Shown in pieces: positions 56,979-64,000 of a stretch of DNA of 64,000 nt. This stretch comes from Plantactinospora sp. BC1 (GTDB lineage: Bacteria; Actinomycetota; Actinomycetes; Mycobacteriales; Micromonosporaceae): contig NZ_CP028158.1 of assembly GCF_003030345.1 (NCBI RefSeq), positions 6,448,001-6,512,000 on the forward strand, read 5' to 3'. The notes under the pieces are model-generated. The model had not been told where the DNA came from, ran no database searches, and saw nothing but the letters and a program-made list of their open reading frames with translations. Position numbers and translations under genes: made by a program. How positions within the stretch are numbered: the stretch's first letter is position 1; the number at the start of each line of letters is the position of its first letter.

Positions 56979-58013
56979 ATGGCGGACTTCACCCTCGACG
57001 AGGCGTACGAGCGGCTTCGGCACACCGGGCCCGAGCGTGACGGCTGGTTGTCGAACCACGCCCCGATGGCGGCGGAGGCCCTGGTCCGACACGGGTACGG
57101 AGACCGGGTCCACACCTGGTTGGACCGCTACGCGGACCGGCTGACGGACCGGCCCCGGGGGATCTCGCCGATCCCGGTCGCGCAGTGGCGGGATCCGCTC
57201 GGCGACCCCAGCCGGGCCGGCGACTGGCTGGACTACTTCACCCGGGAACTGAGCGGCGAGTCCTGGCAGACAGTGCTGGTCCGCTGGTGGCCCCGGTTGC
57301 TGCCCGGTATCGCCGCCGGAGCCACCCACGGGGTGATCCGGGTGGGGCACGCCGTACGCGCGCTGCGCGACGCCGAGACGCCGCCCCGGATCGCCGAACT
57401 CGGCGCGGGACTCGCCTACTGGGCCGCCCGGTGGCAGCCGCTCGCCCCGCCCGGCACCGCGCCGTACCCGGTCCTCGATCCGAGGCGGGCGCTCGACCGG
57501 GTGCCGAGAGTGCCCGACCAGCGGTTCGGAATCCGGGCCCGACTGGCCCAGCTCGCCGGATCGGCCGAGTGGCCGGCCGCCGCCGGAGCGGTCCCCGGAG
57601 ACCCCGGCGCGACCGTCCCGGAGCGGCTGGCGGCCATCGTCGACGCCGCCGTCGTCCGGTACGGCAGCCACGGTTATGCCAGCCCGGTCATGCTGGTGCA
57701 CGCGGCGACCGCCCCGAACGCGGTGCTGCGTACCCTGCCCGCGCTGCCGACGGAACTATGGCAGCCGAGTCTTGCCGCCGCCTGGGCAGCCACGGCCGCG
57801 GTCACCGCCGCCTACGCGCCGGCGGAGGCACGCGCCGTACCGGCCGTCCGGCCCGACCAGGCGTGCGACGAGGTGTGGAGCCGGGCGGTGCACTCCGGGG
57901 ACGAGCACGCGATCAAGTTCGTCGACACGGCGATCGACACCTACGGCCGCAGCGGTGACCGGGCACTGCCCGGCCTGGTCGCCGAGTCGATCCGGCCGCT
58001 GACCGGCGACTGA
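56979..58013 (+). CDS. Questin oxidase family protein
   Basis: Helical protein of 344 aa starting MADFTLDEAYERLRHTGPERD. It contains LSNHAPMAAEALVRHGYGDR, WPRLLPGIAAGATHGVIRVGHA and YGSHGYASPVMLVHAATAP; the conserved His residues in NHAP, ATHG and VHA fit the questin oxidase (AflY-like, DUF4243) family. Members carry out Baeyer-Villiger-type ring cleavage in fungal polyketide pathways; bacterial substrates are unknown. It is predicted to be transcribed as a leaderless mRNA from a MerR-type promoter, suggesting induction by a redox-active or toxic compound. Confidence 0.85.
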   Translation: MADFTLDEAYERLRHTGPERDGWLSNHAPMAAEALVRHGYGDRVHTWLDRYADRLTDRPRGISPIPVAQWRDPLGDPSRAGDWLDYFTRELSGESWQTVLVRWWPRLLPGIAAGATHGVIRVGHAVRALRDAETPPRIAELGAGLAYWAARWQPLAPPGTAPYPVLDPRRALDRVPRVPDQRFGIRARLAQLAGSAEWPAAAGAVPGDPGATVPERLAAIVDAAVVRYGSHGYASPVMLVHAATAPNAVLRTLPALPTELWQPSLAAAWAATAAVTAAYAPAEARAVPAVRPDQACDEVWSRAVHSGDEHAIKFVDTAIDTYGRSGDRALPGLVAESIRPLTGD

Positions 58014-58102
58014 CCTCGTCGGTCCGACACCGGAGCCACCACCTCAACCAGTGGACGCCGGGGGTGGCCGGGCCCGGACCGGGTTGGGCATGATCGAGGG
58101 TG

Positions 58103-59146
58103 ATGTCCTTCGTCCTGCACGAGCCGGCCCGGCTCGACCTCTGCTACGACAGCCTGCACGGGCTCTCCGTCGGTGACGCGCTCGGCGCACAGTTCTTCAT
58201 GGTCGGCCGGTCACCCGCCGACCTGGCGGCGGGTCGACCCCCGGCCGCCCCATGGGAGTGGACCGACGACACTGAGATGTCCTGCTCGGTGGTTGCCGAA
58301 CTCGCCGCGCACGGCGAGATCCGGTCCGACCGGCTCGCCGCCGTGTTCGCGGAGCGCTGTGAACCGTACCGGGGCTACGGGGCGGGCGCGGTGGTGATCC
58401 TGCACCAGATCCGCGACGGGGTGCCGTGGCGGGACGCCGCCCGCGAGGCGTTCGGCGGAGAGGGCTCCTGCGGCAACGGGGCGGCGATGCGGGTCGCTCC
58501 GCTCGGCGCGTACCACGCCGACCGGCCCCGCCTGGCGGCCGAGCAGGCGATCCGGTCCGCCGAGGTGACCCACGCCCACCCGGAGGGGATCGCCGGGGCC
58601 GTACTGGTCGCGGTCGCCGCCGCGCACGCCGCCGCGGCCCGGCTCACCGGGGTACGCCCCTCCGCGCCCGAGTTCGTCGACCGGCTGGAGCCGTACCTGG
58701 TCGACGGGCAGGTACGCCGGGGAGTCGAGCGGGCCCGTCGGCTGCTCAGTGCTGCGGCGGTGACCGTCGAGGAGGCGGCGTACGAGTTGGGCAACGGGTC
58801 ACGGGTGACTGCCCAGGACACCGTCCCGTTCGCGCTCTGGGTCGCCGCGACGCATCTCGGCGACTATCCGGCCGGGATCAGCGCGTGTGTGACCGCCGGT
58901 GGGGACATCGACACGACCGGGGCGATCGTCGGGGGCGTGTTGGCCGCGTACACCGGGATCGGGGACCGGCCCGACGCGGTCGGCGTGCCGGCGACCTGGC
59001 TGGCCGCCCGGGAGGCGCTGCCCGACTGGGTCGACCGGCGCCTGTTCGACGAGCCGGGCTCTGCTCCCGGCTCCGTTCAGGGCTCCATTCCTGGCTCTGC
59101 TCCGGGCTCCGATCCGGGCTCCGCTCCTGGCTCTGATCCGCGATAG
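58103..59146 (+). CDS. ADP-ribosylglycohydrolase (DraG/ARH-like) family protein
   Basis: Protein of 347 aa. Metal-binding motifs of the ARH fold: GLSVGDALGAQFF at the start, WTDDTEMSCSVV (the T-D-D triad), SCGNGAAMRVAPLG, and AGGDIDTTGAIVGGVLAAYTG near the C-terminus. These residues bind the two Mg ions, so it should be active in removing ADP-ribose from proteins or small molecules. The last 29 residues are a PGS-type low-complexity tail produced by seven 12-bp repeats. An ATG at 58100 is also possible; GAGGGTG precedes both. Confidence 0.9.
   Translation: MSFVLHEPARLDLCYDSLHGLSVGDALGAQFFMVGRSPADLAAGRPPAAPWEWTDDTEMSCSVVAELAAHGEIRSDRLAAVFAERCEPYRGYGAGAVVILHQIRDGVPWRDAAREAFGGEGSCGNGAAMRVAPLGAYHADRPRLAAEQAIRSAEVTHAHPEGIAGAVLVAVAAAHAAAARLTGVRPSAPEFVDRLEPYLVDGQVRRGVERARRLLSAAAVTVEEAAYELGNGSRVTAQDTVPFALWVAATHLGDYPAGISACVTAGGDIDTTGAIVGGVLAAYTGIGDRPDAVGVPATWLAAREALPDWVDRRLFDEPGSAPGSVQGSIPGSAPGSDPGSAPGSDPR
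59057..59140 (+). repeat. 12-bp in-frame tandem repeat, seven copies
   Basis: GGCTCTGCTCCC-type units fill the last codons of the ADP-ribosylglycohydrolase gene and encode GSAP/GSDP-like tetrapeptides up to two codons before the stop. Confidence 0.88.
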
Positions 59147-59243
59147 GCGGTCACCGACGACGGCCCGGGAACCGCCGCCTCGGTCCGGTGGCCGAGCCGG
59201 AGCCTGAGCCCGTGGTGGCGGTGGCGGTGGCGGTGGCAGCCGC

Positions 59244-60176
59244 TCAGCGGGACCCGTTGGCCCCGGGGTGCCGGTCGGCCGGCCTGCCGGGCGGACTGCC
59301 CGGCCCGCCCTTGTCGCGGGGTTTGTCCGGGGCGCCGCCACGCTTGGGATCGGCGGCCAGCAGCCGTCGGCAGTAGTCTTCGACCTCGGCGCGGCCGCCG
59401 GCCGCCCGGACCAGCGCGGCGGACGCCGGGCGGCGGGCGGCGGGACCGGAACCGTGGCCACCCTTCACAAAGGCGCGACACTGCGCCACGAGCGCCTGGG
59501 GCGGCAGAGCGCGGCCGGACGGGCCGGGCCCGGTGGCCGGAGGTGCGGTGCGGTGCGGTGCGGGCGTCGGTGCCGGTGCGGTGGTCGGCGGTGCGGTCGT
59601 CCGCCCGCCGTTCGGGCCCGCGTCCACGCTCGGTGTGCTGCGCGGTGGACCGGCGGGACGCAGCGCGGGGATCTCCGCGGCCAATGCCACCCCGGCGGTG
59701 AGGGTGGCGACGAGCGCGGCGAGCCAGCCGAAGGCGCCGGCCGTCAGCCGTCGGCGGCGGCCCGGCGGCCGGGTCGACGCACCGGCCGGGGTGTCGGGGA
59801 TCTCGGATGTCCGGGCTGTCGCCGCCGGGCCCGCCGTCGCCCGGGCGTCACGGACCGCCCGGAACGCCGCCACCGCCGCGTCCTCGCCCTGGAGTTCTCC
59901 GGGCCGGGCCGGCGCCGCCGCCACGGCGAGCAGCTCGGCCACCGGATCGCCGAACGAACCGCCCACCGGATCGGCCAGCGGACCGGCGACCCGATCGGCC
60001 ACCGAAGCGGCCACCGAAGCGGCCACCGGATCGGTCACCGGATCATCGGCCCGATCGCCGACCGGTTCGCGGACGTCGCCGTGCGCCTGCCGGGCCGCTG
60101 CGGCGCCGGCCGCGACGGCGTCGAGCAGCCGCTCGGCCGCTTCCGGACCAGGCCGGCGGCGTCGACGGAAAGCCAT
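59244..60176 (-). CDS. Membrane protein downstream of sigma factor, possible anti-sigma factor
   Basis: About 310 aa from the ATG at 60176 (in-frame ATGs at 60182 and 60197). The cytosolic N-terminal part begins MAFRRRRRPGPEAAERLLDA and contains a low-complexity DPVAASVAASVAD stretch built by 12-bp repeats. One transmembrane helix lies at residues ~144-167, followed by a Pro/Thr-rich extracellular region and a C-terminal helical segment (LPPQALVAQCRAFVKGGHG). It immediately follows the sigma factor gene on the same strand. Position and topology suit an anti-sigma factor, but the usual HxxxCxxC zinc motif is absent, so the role is inferred. Confidence 0.7.
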   Translation of the reverse strand: MAFRRRRRPGPEAAERLLDAVAAGAAAARQAHGDVREPVGDRADDPVTDPVAASVAASVADRVAGPLADPVGGSFGDPVAELLAVAAAPARPGELQGEDAAVAAFRAVRDARATAGPAATARTSEIPDTPAGASTRPPGRRRRLTAGAFGWLAALVATLTAGVALAAEIPALRPAGPPRSTPSVDAGPNGGRTTAPPTTAPAPTPAPHRTAPPATGPGPSGRALPPQALVAQCRAFVKGGHGSGPAARRPASAALVRAAGGRAEVEDYCRRLLAADPKRGGAPDKPRDKGGPGSPPGRPADRHPGANGSR

Positions 60177-60187
60177 GCTCATCTCTC

Positions 60188-60838
60188 TCAGCGCCATCCC
60201 TGTCCAGCCTCGACATCCTCGCTGGACCGTACGTCGGCGACCGGTGCGACCGCCGGTCCGCCGTCGGCCGCCGACTCCGTCGCCCCGTCCCGCCCGTTCT
60301 GCTCGTTCTGCGCCAGGACGCGGGCCAGTCGCCGCAGCCCGCGGTGCGCGGCGGTACGGACGGCTCCGGGTCGCTTGCCGAGCACCCGCGCGGTGCTCTC
60401 GGCGTCCAACCCGATCACGGTACGCAGCAGCACCGCCTCGGCCTCGGTACGCGGCAGGGAGGCGATCAGCGCGACGGCGGTGTCGGTACCCAGCCCCTCG
60501 TCGACGCTCGCGGCGGTGTCCTCGGCGCCCGGCAACTCGGAGAGCGCCTCGACCGGTACCGACACGGTCGGCCGGCGGCGCTGGTGACGGAGGTGGTCCA
60601 GTGCCCGGTTGCGGGCGATCCGGGTGGCCCAGGCCCGGAACCCCGGCCCGCCGGCGAAGGTTGCCAGGTCACGGGCGATCTGCAACCAGGTCTCCGACGC
60701 CACGTCCTCGGCGTCCGAGCCGACCAGCACGGTCAGGTAACGCAGCAGCCCGGGCTGGAGTTCCCGGTAGAGCATCCGGAACGCGTACTCGTCGCCCTGC
60801 TGCGCCGACCGGACCAGGGCACTCAGCTCGGCCGGCAC
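60188..60838 (-). CDS. ECF-type RNA polymerase sigma factor
   Basis: Sigma-70 family factor of 216 aa. Region 2 (residues ~8-80) includes YAFRMLYRELQPGLLRYL, DAEDVASETWLQIARDL and FRAWATRIARNRALDHLR. Region 4 (about 118-170) includes LIASLPRTEAEAVLLRTVIG and the HTH ESTARVLGKRPGAVRTAAHR. A 45-residue acidic tail follows. It starts at an ATG at 60838. It would direct RNA polymerase to a specific regulon; the downstream membrane protein is the likely regulator. A probable promoter lies about 160 nt upstream. Confidence 0.92.
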   Translation of the reverse strand: MPAELSALVRSAQQGDEYAFRMLYRELQPGLLRYLTVLVGSDAEDVASETWLQIARDLATFAGGPGFRAWATRIARNRALDHLRHQRRRPTVSVPVEALSELPGAEDTAASVDEGLGTDTAVALIASLPRTEAEAVLLRTVIGLDAESTARVLGKRPGAVRTAAHRGLRRLARVLAQNEQNGRDGATESAADGGPAVAPVADVRSSEDVEAGQGWR

Positions 60839-61270
60839 GGTTCGACTCCGTTACGGGACGCCCCGGTCCCGCCCGTCCGGGGTGCCGTCCGGAACTGGTG
60901 ACGGGATACCGGAGCGCTTTCCGCAGCGTCTCGTCGTACCGTGCGCCGTCGTCGGATCCCGATCCGCACCGGTCGTCCCCCGTCCACGTGATCGCCGTCC
61001 CACGCTAGGGGCGGGCCGAGCCCGCAGGCAAGTTGTCGCCCCGTCGGAACGAGTGAGATATCTCTGCCGGCCGGCCCGGTGCGTCCCGGTAACACGATTC
61101 CACCGTCCGGCGCTGTCGTGGTGCGTTCCGGTCCGCTTTCGCCAGCGTGTGCCCCGCCGGTCGAGGCTCGCCTTCCGCCCGGGTCCCGTTGCCCGGTAAC
61201 CTCTGCGCTTCGACAACGGGGAATGCGCGTCGAGTCCGGCACACGGGTCGACGACGGGGGAGGGGAAACG
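60839..61270. other. 432-bp divergent intergenic region
   Basis: No gene is supported. It contains the sigma factor promoter (61002-61031), a perfect 10-bp palindrome GAGATATCTC at 61055-61064, and a -10-like TAACCT at 61197-61202 on the other strand. A start at ATG 61223 for the rightward gene cannot be excluded. Confidence 0.5.
61002..61031 (-). promoter_or_regulatory. Probable promoter of the sigma factor gene
   Basis: Reverse-strand TTGCCT (61031-61026), 18-bp spacer, TAGCGT (61007-61002), giving a leader of about 155 nt. This looks like a housekeeping (SigA/HrdB-type) promoter, not an ECF autoregulated one. Confidence 0.45.
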
Positions 61271-62275
61271 GTGGTCTGGCCGTTCCGTAGAAAGCAGGCC
61301 GCGGCGGTGTCGGGGGCTCCGGCCAGCACCGCGCCGCCGATCGACAAGGCCAAGGGCGATCCGGGGGCGGCCCGGCTGCGCGCCGCGCTCGCCCAGCGGG
61401 ACTGGGTGACCGCCCGCGACTTCCTCGACTCGGTCGGGCACCCCGACGACCGGGCGTTCTATCTCGGCGTCTGCGCGGACGTCGAGGGGGTGCAGGACTG
61501 GATCGGGGACTGGATCGCCGCCGAGCCGCACTCCACGCTGCCGATGCTGGTACGCGGCTGCCACGGCGTCTACTGGGCCTGGGAGGCGCGCGGCGGCGCC
61601 ACCGCCGAGCACACCAGCCAGAGCCAGTTCAAGGGCTTCTTCGACCGGTTGCGGATGGCCGAGAACTGCCTCGACGAGGTGGTGGACCGGGACCCCGACG
61701 ACACGACCGCGTGGACCTTCCTGGTGACCGCGGCCCGGGGCCGCCAGGTCGGCCGGGAGGAGGCGATGCGCCGCTTCGCCCAGGTGGTCGCCCGGCACCC
61801 CACGCACCAGACGGCACACCAGCAGATGTTGCAGTACCTCTGCAAGAAGTGGTTCGGCAGTACGGAGGAGATGTTCGACTTCGCGCGTACGGCGGCGGCC
61901 AAGGCACCGGCCGGGAGCCTGCTGCACGAACTGGTGGTGGTGGCGCACATCGAGCACTGGCTCGGCCTGCCCAGCGAGGAGAAGGACCCGTACATCATGA
62001 GCCCGGCGGTACGGGCCGAACTGCGGGCGGCGGCGGAGCAGTCGATCTGGCACCCGGAGCACCAGCGCCGGCCGGGCTGGCCCAGCCCGTACAACTCGTT
62101 CGCGCTCGCCTTCTCCTTCGCCGAGGACTATCCGGCGGCGGCGGCCGTCTTCGACGCGATCGGCGACAACGTGACCGAGTGGCCGTGGTACTACTCCAGC
62201 GGCAGTGACCCGGCCGGGCGGTTCGCCACCTGGCGGGACATCGCGTTCGCCCAGCGGCACGAGCAGCCGCGGTAG
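61271..62275 (+). CDS. Hypothetical protein, helical/TPR-like
   Basis: About 334 aa starting at the GTG at 61271, which follows GGGAGGGGAA. The protein starts VVWPFRRKQ; helical hairpins follow (ARLRAALAQRDWVTARDFLD, AENCLDEVVDRDPDDTTAWT, EEAMRRFAQVVARHPTHQTA). The pattern is tetratricopeptide-like. A Trp/Pro-rich C-terminal part (WGLGLPSEEKD-like LGLPSEEKDPYIM, WPSPYNSFALAFSFAEDY) follows. There is no signal peptide or membrane segment. Homologues are common hypothetical proteins of actinomycetes; no function is known to me. Confidence 0.78.
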   Translation: MVWPFRRKQAAAVSGAPASTAPPIDKAKGDPGAARLRAALAQRDWVTARDFLDSVGHPDDRAFYLGVCADVEGVQDWIGDWIAAEPHSTLPMLVRGCHGVYWAWEARGGATAEHTSQSQFKGFFDRLRMAENCLDEVVDRDPDDTTAWTFLVTAARGRQVGREEAMRRFAQVVARHPTHQTAHQQMLQYLCKKWFGSTEEMFDFARTAAAKAPAGSLLHELVVVAHIEHWLGLPSEEKDPYIMSPAVRAELRAAAEQSIWHPEHQRRPGWPSPYNSFALAFSFAEDYPAAAAVFDAIGDNVTEWPWYYSSGSDPAGRFATWRDIAFAQRHEQPR

Positions 62276-62289
62276 CGCCGGTAACGCCT

Positions 62290-62331
62290 GCGGGGTGTCA
62301 CCGGAAGCACCCGCTTCCGGCGACACCCCGC
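62290..62331. terminator. Convergent hairpin terminator
   Basis: GCGGGGTGTC (62290-62299) pairs with GACACCCCGC (62322-62331), and CCGGAAGC with GCTTCCGG inside, with one mismatch and a 4-nt loop: an 18-bp stem between two convergent stops. It can end transcription from both sides. Confidence 0.8.
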
Positions 62332-62341
62332 CCGGCCGTCG

Positions 62342-64000
62342 TCAGGGGTTGACGGTGATGGTGAAGGTGGACGTGGTGTTCCGGATGTTCTGGTAGTTGT
62401 TGCTCATCCGCAGGTTGTTGAAGACCGCCGAGCCGACCGCCGGACCCTGACCCGGCTCCGGCATCTCGTTCGCCCAGATGCCGAACCCGGACTTCGCGTC
62501 GTACGCGTCGCCGCTGCGCTGCGCCCCGCTGATGGAGATGTTGGTGAACACGGTGTCGGTCACCGGGTTCTCCGGACTGCTGCCGTTGTATTTCGTCTGG
62601 AACATGATGCCGTGATAGGTCGGGTCCACGATGTCGACGTCACTGACCCGGATTCCGCGCATCTCCTTGGAGGCGGAGAAGACCCAGATCGCGGGGAAGG
62701 TCTGCGCGCCCCAGAAGTGGCCGCCGGACCGGACTATCGAGGCGTTCTCCACCCGGGTGATCCCCGGCCCGAACCCGACAAACGGATAACCGAAGTCGAG
62801 TGAGCTGATGGTGATCCCGGAGTAGACGAGCTGGTCGGCGATGTACATGTTGCGGAAGGTGTTGTTCTGTCCGCCGTACACCGCGACCCCGGCGGCCCGC
62901 CAGGTCAGCGTCGCCGTCAGGTTCTCGAAGACGTTGCCGGTGTTCGCCCCGCCACCGGCGTCGGTGGCGGAGAAGAGCGCGAACGCGTCGTCCCCGTTGC
63001 CGCGCCCCTCGACGTTGCTGACCAGGTTGTTGGTGCTGCCGTTGGTCATGTTGACCGCGTCGGCGAAGGTGTTGCGGATCCGCGAGTTCTTGATGGTGAC
63101 GTTGCTGACGTGCACGCCCCAGAACATGCAGACGGTGTGTTCGACCCAGACGTTGTCGAAGGTCAGGTTGGAGACGTTCGACAGCTCACCCCAGACCTTG
63201 CCGGGGCCGTCGATCCGGGACGTGTAGTTGCCGAAGAAGGCGAGGTGCTCGAAGGACGAGCCGTTCGCCGTACCCTCGACCCGGAAGCCGGCGTCGGTGT
63301 TCTCCTGGCCCGGCGGGGTCTGGAACCGGGTGTACCACATGCCGGCGCCGACCACCTTGACCGCCTTGCCGTACACCTGGAACTTGTTCGAGGTGCTGTA
63401 GGTGCCGGCGGGCAGGTAGACCCCGACCAGGTTGCCGGTGGTGTCCATTCGGACCCGGTCCAGCGCGTTCTGCACGTCCTGGTGGCCGGTGCCGGTCGGC
63501 GTGGTGTAGCGGGCCGGGTCCGGGTTCGGTCGCGGTGAGACCTGCTCGGTGTTGACGAAGTCGATCGCGTACGTGGTGCTGTTGGCCGGATCCTTCTGCA
63601 ACCTGATCCGGCTGCCGGCCGGGATCGACGAGTTGAGCATCACGTTCGCCTCGTCGTAGATGTGCCGGGGGCCGCCGGAGCCGGGCGAGTTGTTCGGGCT
63701 CGCCTCGGCACCGTAGAGCCAGGCGTACCGGCTGGTCAGGTCGATGGCCTTGTGGAAGGTGCCGTTGACGTAGATGTTCAGCGTCGAGTTGGTGCCGCCG
63801 CCGCCCGGGGCGTCCGGCATGGAGAAGCGGGTCACCAGGGTGTTGGTCGGGGCCCGGGTGGTCCACTCGACGTAGGCGCCGGTGCTGTTCAGGGTCACCG
63901 CGCGCCGGCCGGACGCCTCACCGGCGAGGTCGCCGACGGTCCGGTTCGGTCCGACGATCGCCGCGCCGCCGCCGAGCGTGCCGTCCTCGGCCTCGTACAT
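62342..64000 (-). CDS. Secreted CBM/beta-helix glycosidase, GH87-like (alpha-1,3-glucanase/mycodextranase), 5' end outside window
   Basis: At least 552 residues; the frame is open to the window edge, and the ATG at 64000 is probably internal because YEAEDGTLGGGA is the usual start of a CBM6/35 module that normally follows a signal peptide. Residues ~1-155 form that carbohydrate-binding module. From about 175 on a right-handed beta-helix follows (DVQNALDRVRMDTTGNLVGV, then repeated Asn-rich coils). RGNGDDAFALFSATDAG with GITISSLDFGYPFVGFG resembles the catalytic region of GH87 mycodextranases, with the paired Asp in GDD. It ends in FTITVNP with no sorting signal. Family call moderate; secretion inferred. 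Confidence 0.7.
   Translation of the reverse strand: MYEAEDGTLGGGAAIVGPNRTVGDLAGEASGRRAVTLNSTGAYVEWTTRAPTNTLVTRFSMPDAPGGGGTNSTLNIYVNGTFHKAIDLTSRYAWLYGAEASPNNSPGSGGPRHIYDEANVMLNSSIPAGSRIRLQKDPANSTTYAIDFVNTEQVSPRPNPDPARYTTPTGTGHQDVQNALDRVRMDTTGNLVGVYLPAGTYSTSNKFQVYGKAVKVVGAGMWYTRFQTPPGQENTDAGFRVEGTANGSSFEHLAFFGNYTSRIDGPGKVWGELSNVSNLTFDNVWVEHTVCMFWGVHVSNVTIKNSRIRNTFADAVNMTNGSTNNLVSNVEGRGNGDDAFALFSATDAGGGANTGNVFENLTATLTWRAAGVAVYGGQNNTFRNMYIADQLVYSGITISSLDFGYPFVGFGPGITRVENASIVRSGGHFWGAQTFPAIWVFSASKEMRGIRVSDVDIVDPTYHGIMFQTKYNGSSPENPVTDTVFTNISISGAQRSGDAYDAKSGFGIWANEMPEPGQGPAVGSAVFNNLRMSNNYQNIRNTTSTFTITVNP

Noticed and set aside
59057-59140. Regular 12-bp repeats considered as a CRISPR-like or regulatory array
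   Set aside because: No spacers, no cas genes, and the repeats are in frame at the end of the ADP-ribosylglycohydrolase gene.
1-64000. tRNA and rRNA genes
   Set aside because: No cloverleaf with a GGTTCRANNCC-type T arm and no conserved rRNA segments were recognised on reading; a dedicated covariance-model scan would settle it.

Overview
The window comes from a very high-GC actinomycete, most probably a member of the Micromonosporaceae. The pointers are strongly GC-biased third codon positions, frequent GTG starts and ATGA/GTGA overlaps, actinobacterial families (Rv2175c-type DNA-binding protein, PASTA kinase, DUF3040, SAV_6107-type HEPN protein, F420/PPOX-type oxidoreductase, MurT/GatD) and many promoters whose -10 hexamer sits 6-7 nt before the start codon. 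Nearly all of it is chromosomal housekeeping or niche metabolism. No rRNA, tRNA, CRISPR array or prophage was seen.

Layout. 1-3885: a helicase-type ATPase leaving the window, then murT-gatD (peptidoglycan amidation) with a VTT-domain membrane protein. 3900-7929: a three-subunit molybdenum aldehyde oxidoreductase operon (PaoABC-like) behind a structured leader. 7945-12973: a pentapeptide-repeat protein and leuS; leuS is preceded by a 12-residue leader peptide with three consecutive Leu codons and an intrinsic terminator, a classic attenuator layout. 13159-18110: moxR, a DUF58 gene and a TgpA-type transglutaminase gene. 18429-29090: DUF3040, dinB, an AlkP-superfamily enzyme, a methyltransferase and the mutasome genes dnaE2, imuB, imuA' and a HEPN gene, with two LexA-type SOS boxes.

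29148-39510: a secreted beta-helix protein with a LacI-type operator inside its promoter, an EamA transporter, a PAP2 phosphatase, and a tightly overlapping carotenoid tailoring operon (crtA-like, GNAT, cruF-like, glycosyltransferase, crtI/crtD-like), then two membrane proteins. 39575-50098 keeps the order and orientation known from M. tuberculosis Rv2172c-Rv2176: metF, GGPP synthase, alpha-1,6-mannosyltransferase, Rv2175c-like gene, pknL. Two insertions interrupt it: a small regulatory/WPC-protein island (40575-43693) and the split lycopene cyclase genes crtYd/crtYc (46812-47529).

50099-64000: a relic of an IS110-like transposase beside a long palindrome, a PPOX oxidoreductase, an IpdAB-like CoA-transferase pair, an FAD monooxygenase, a HelD-type ATPase that has lost its N-terminus, a lipoprotein, a questin-oxidase-like gene with a MerR-type promoter, an ADP-ribosylglycohydrolase, a sigma factor with a partner membrane protein, and a secreted CBM/beta-helix (GH87-like) enzyme cut by the window end.

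A window-wide theme is short tandem repeats. Those inside genes have units of 12, 18 or 24 bp. Most of those between genes have other lengths (8, 13, 20-23 bp). Three of them duplicate the stop codon of the gene next to them.
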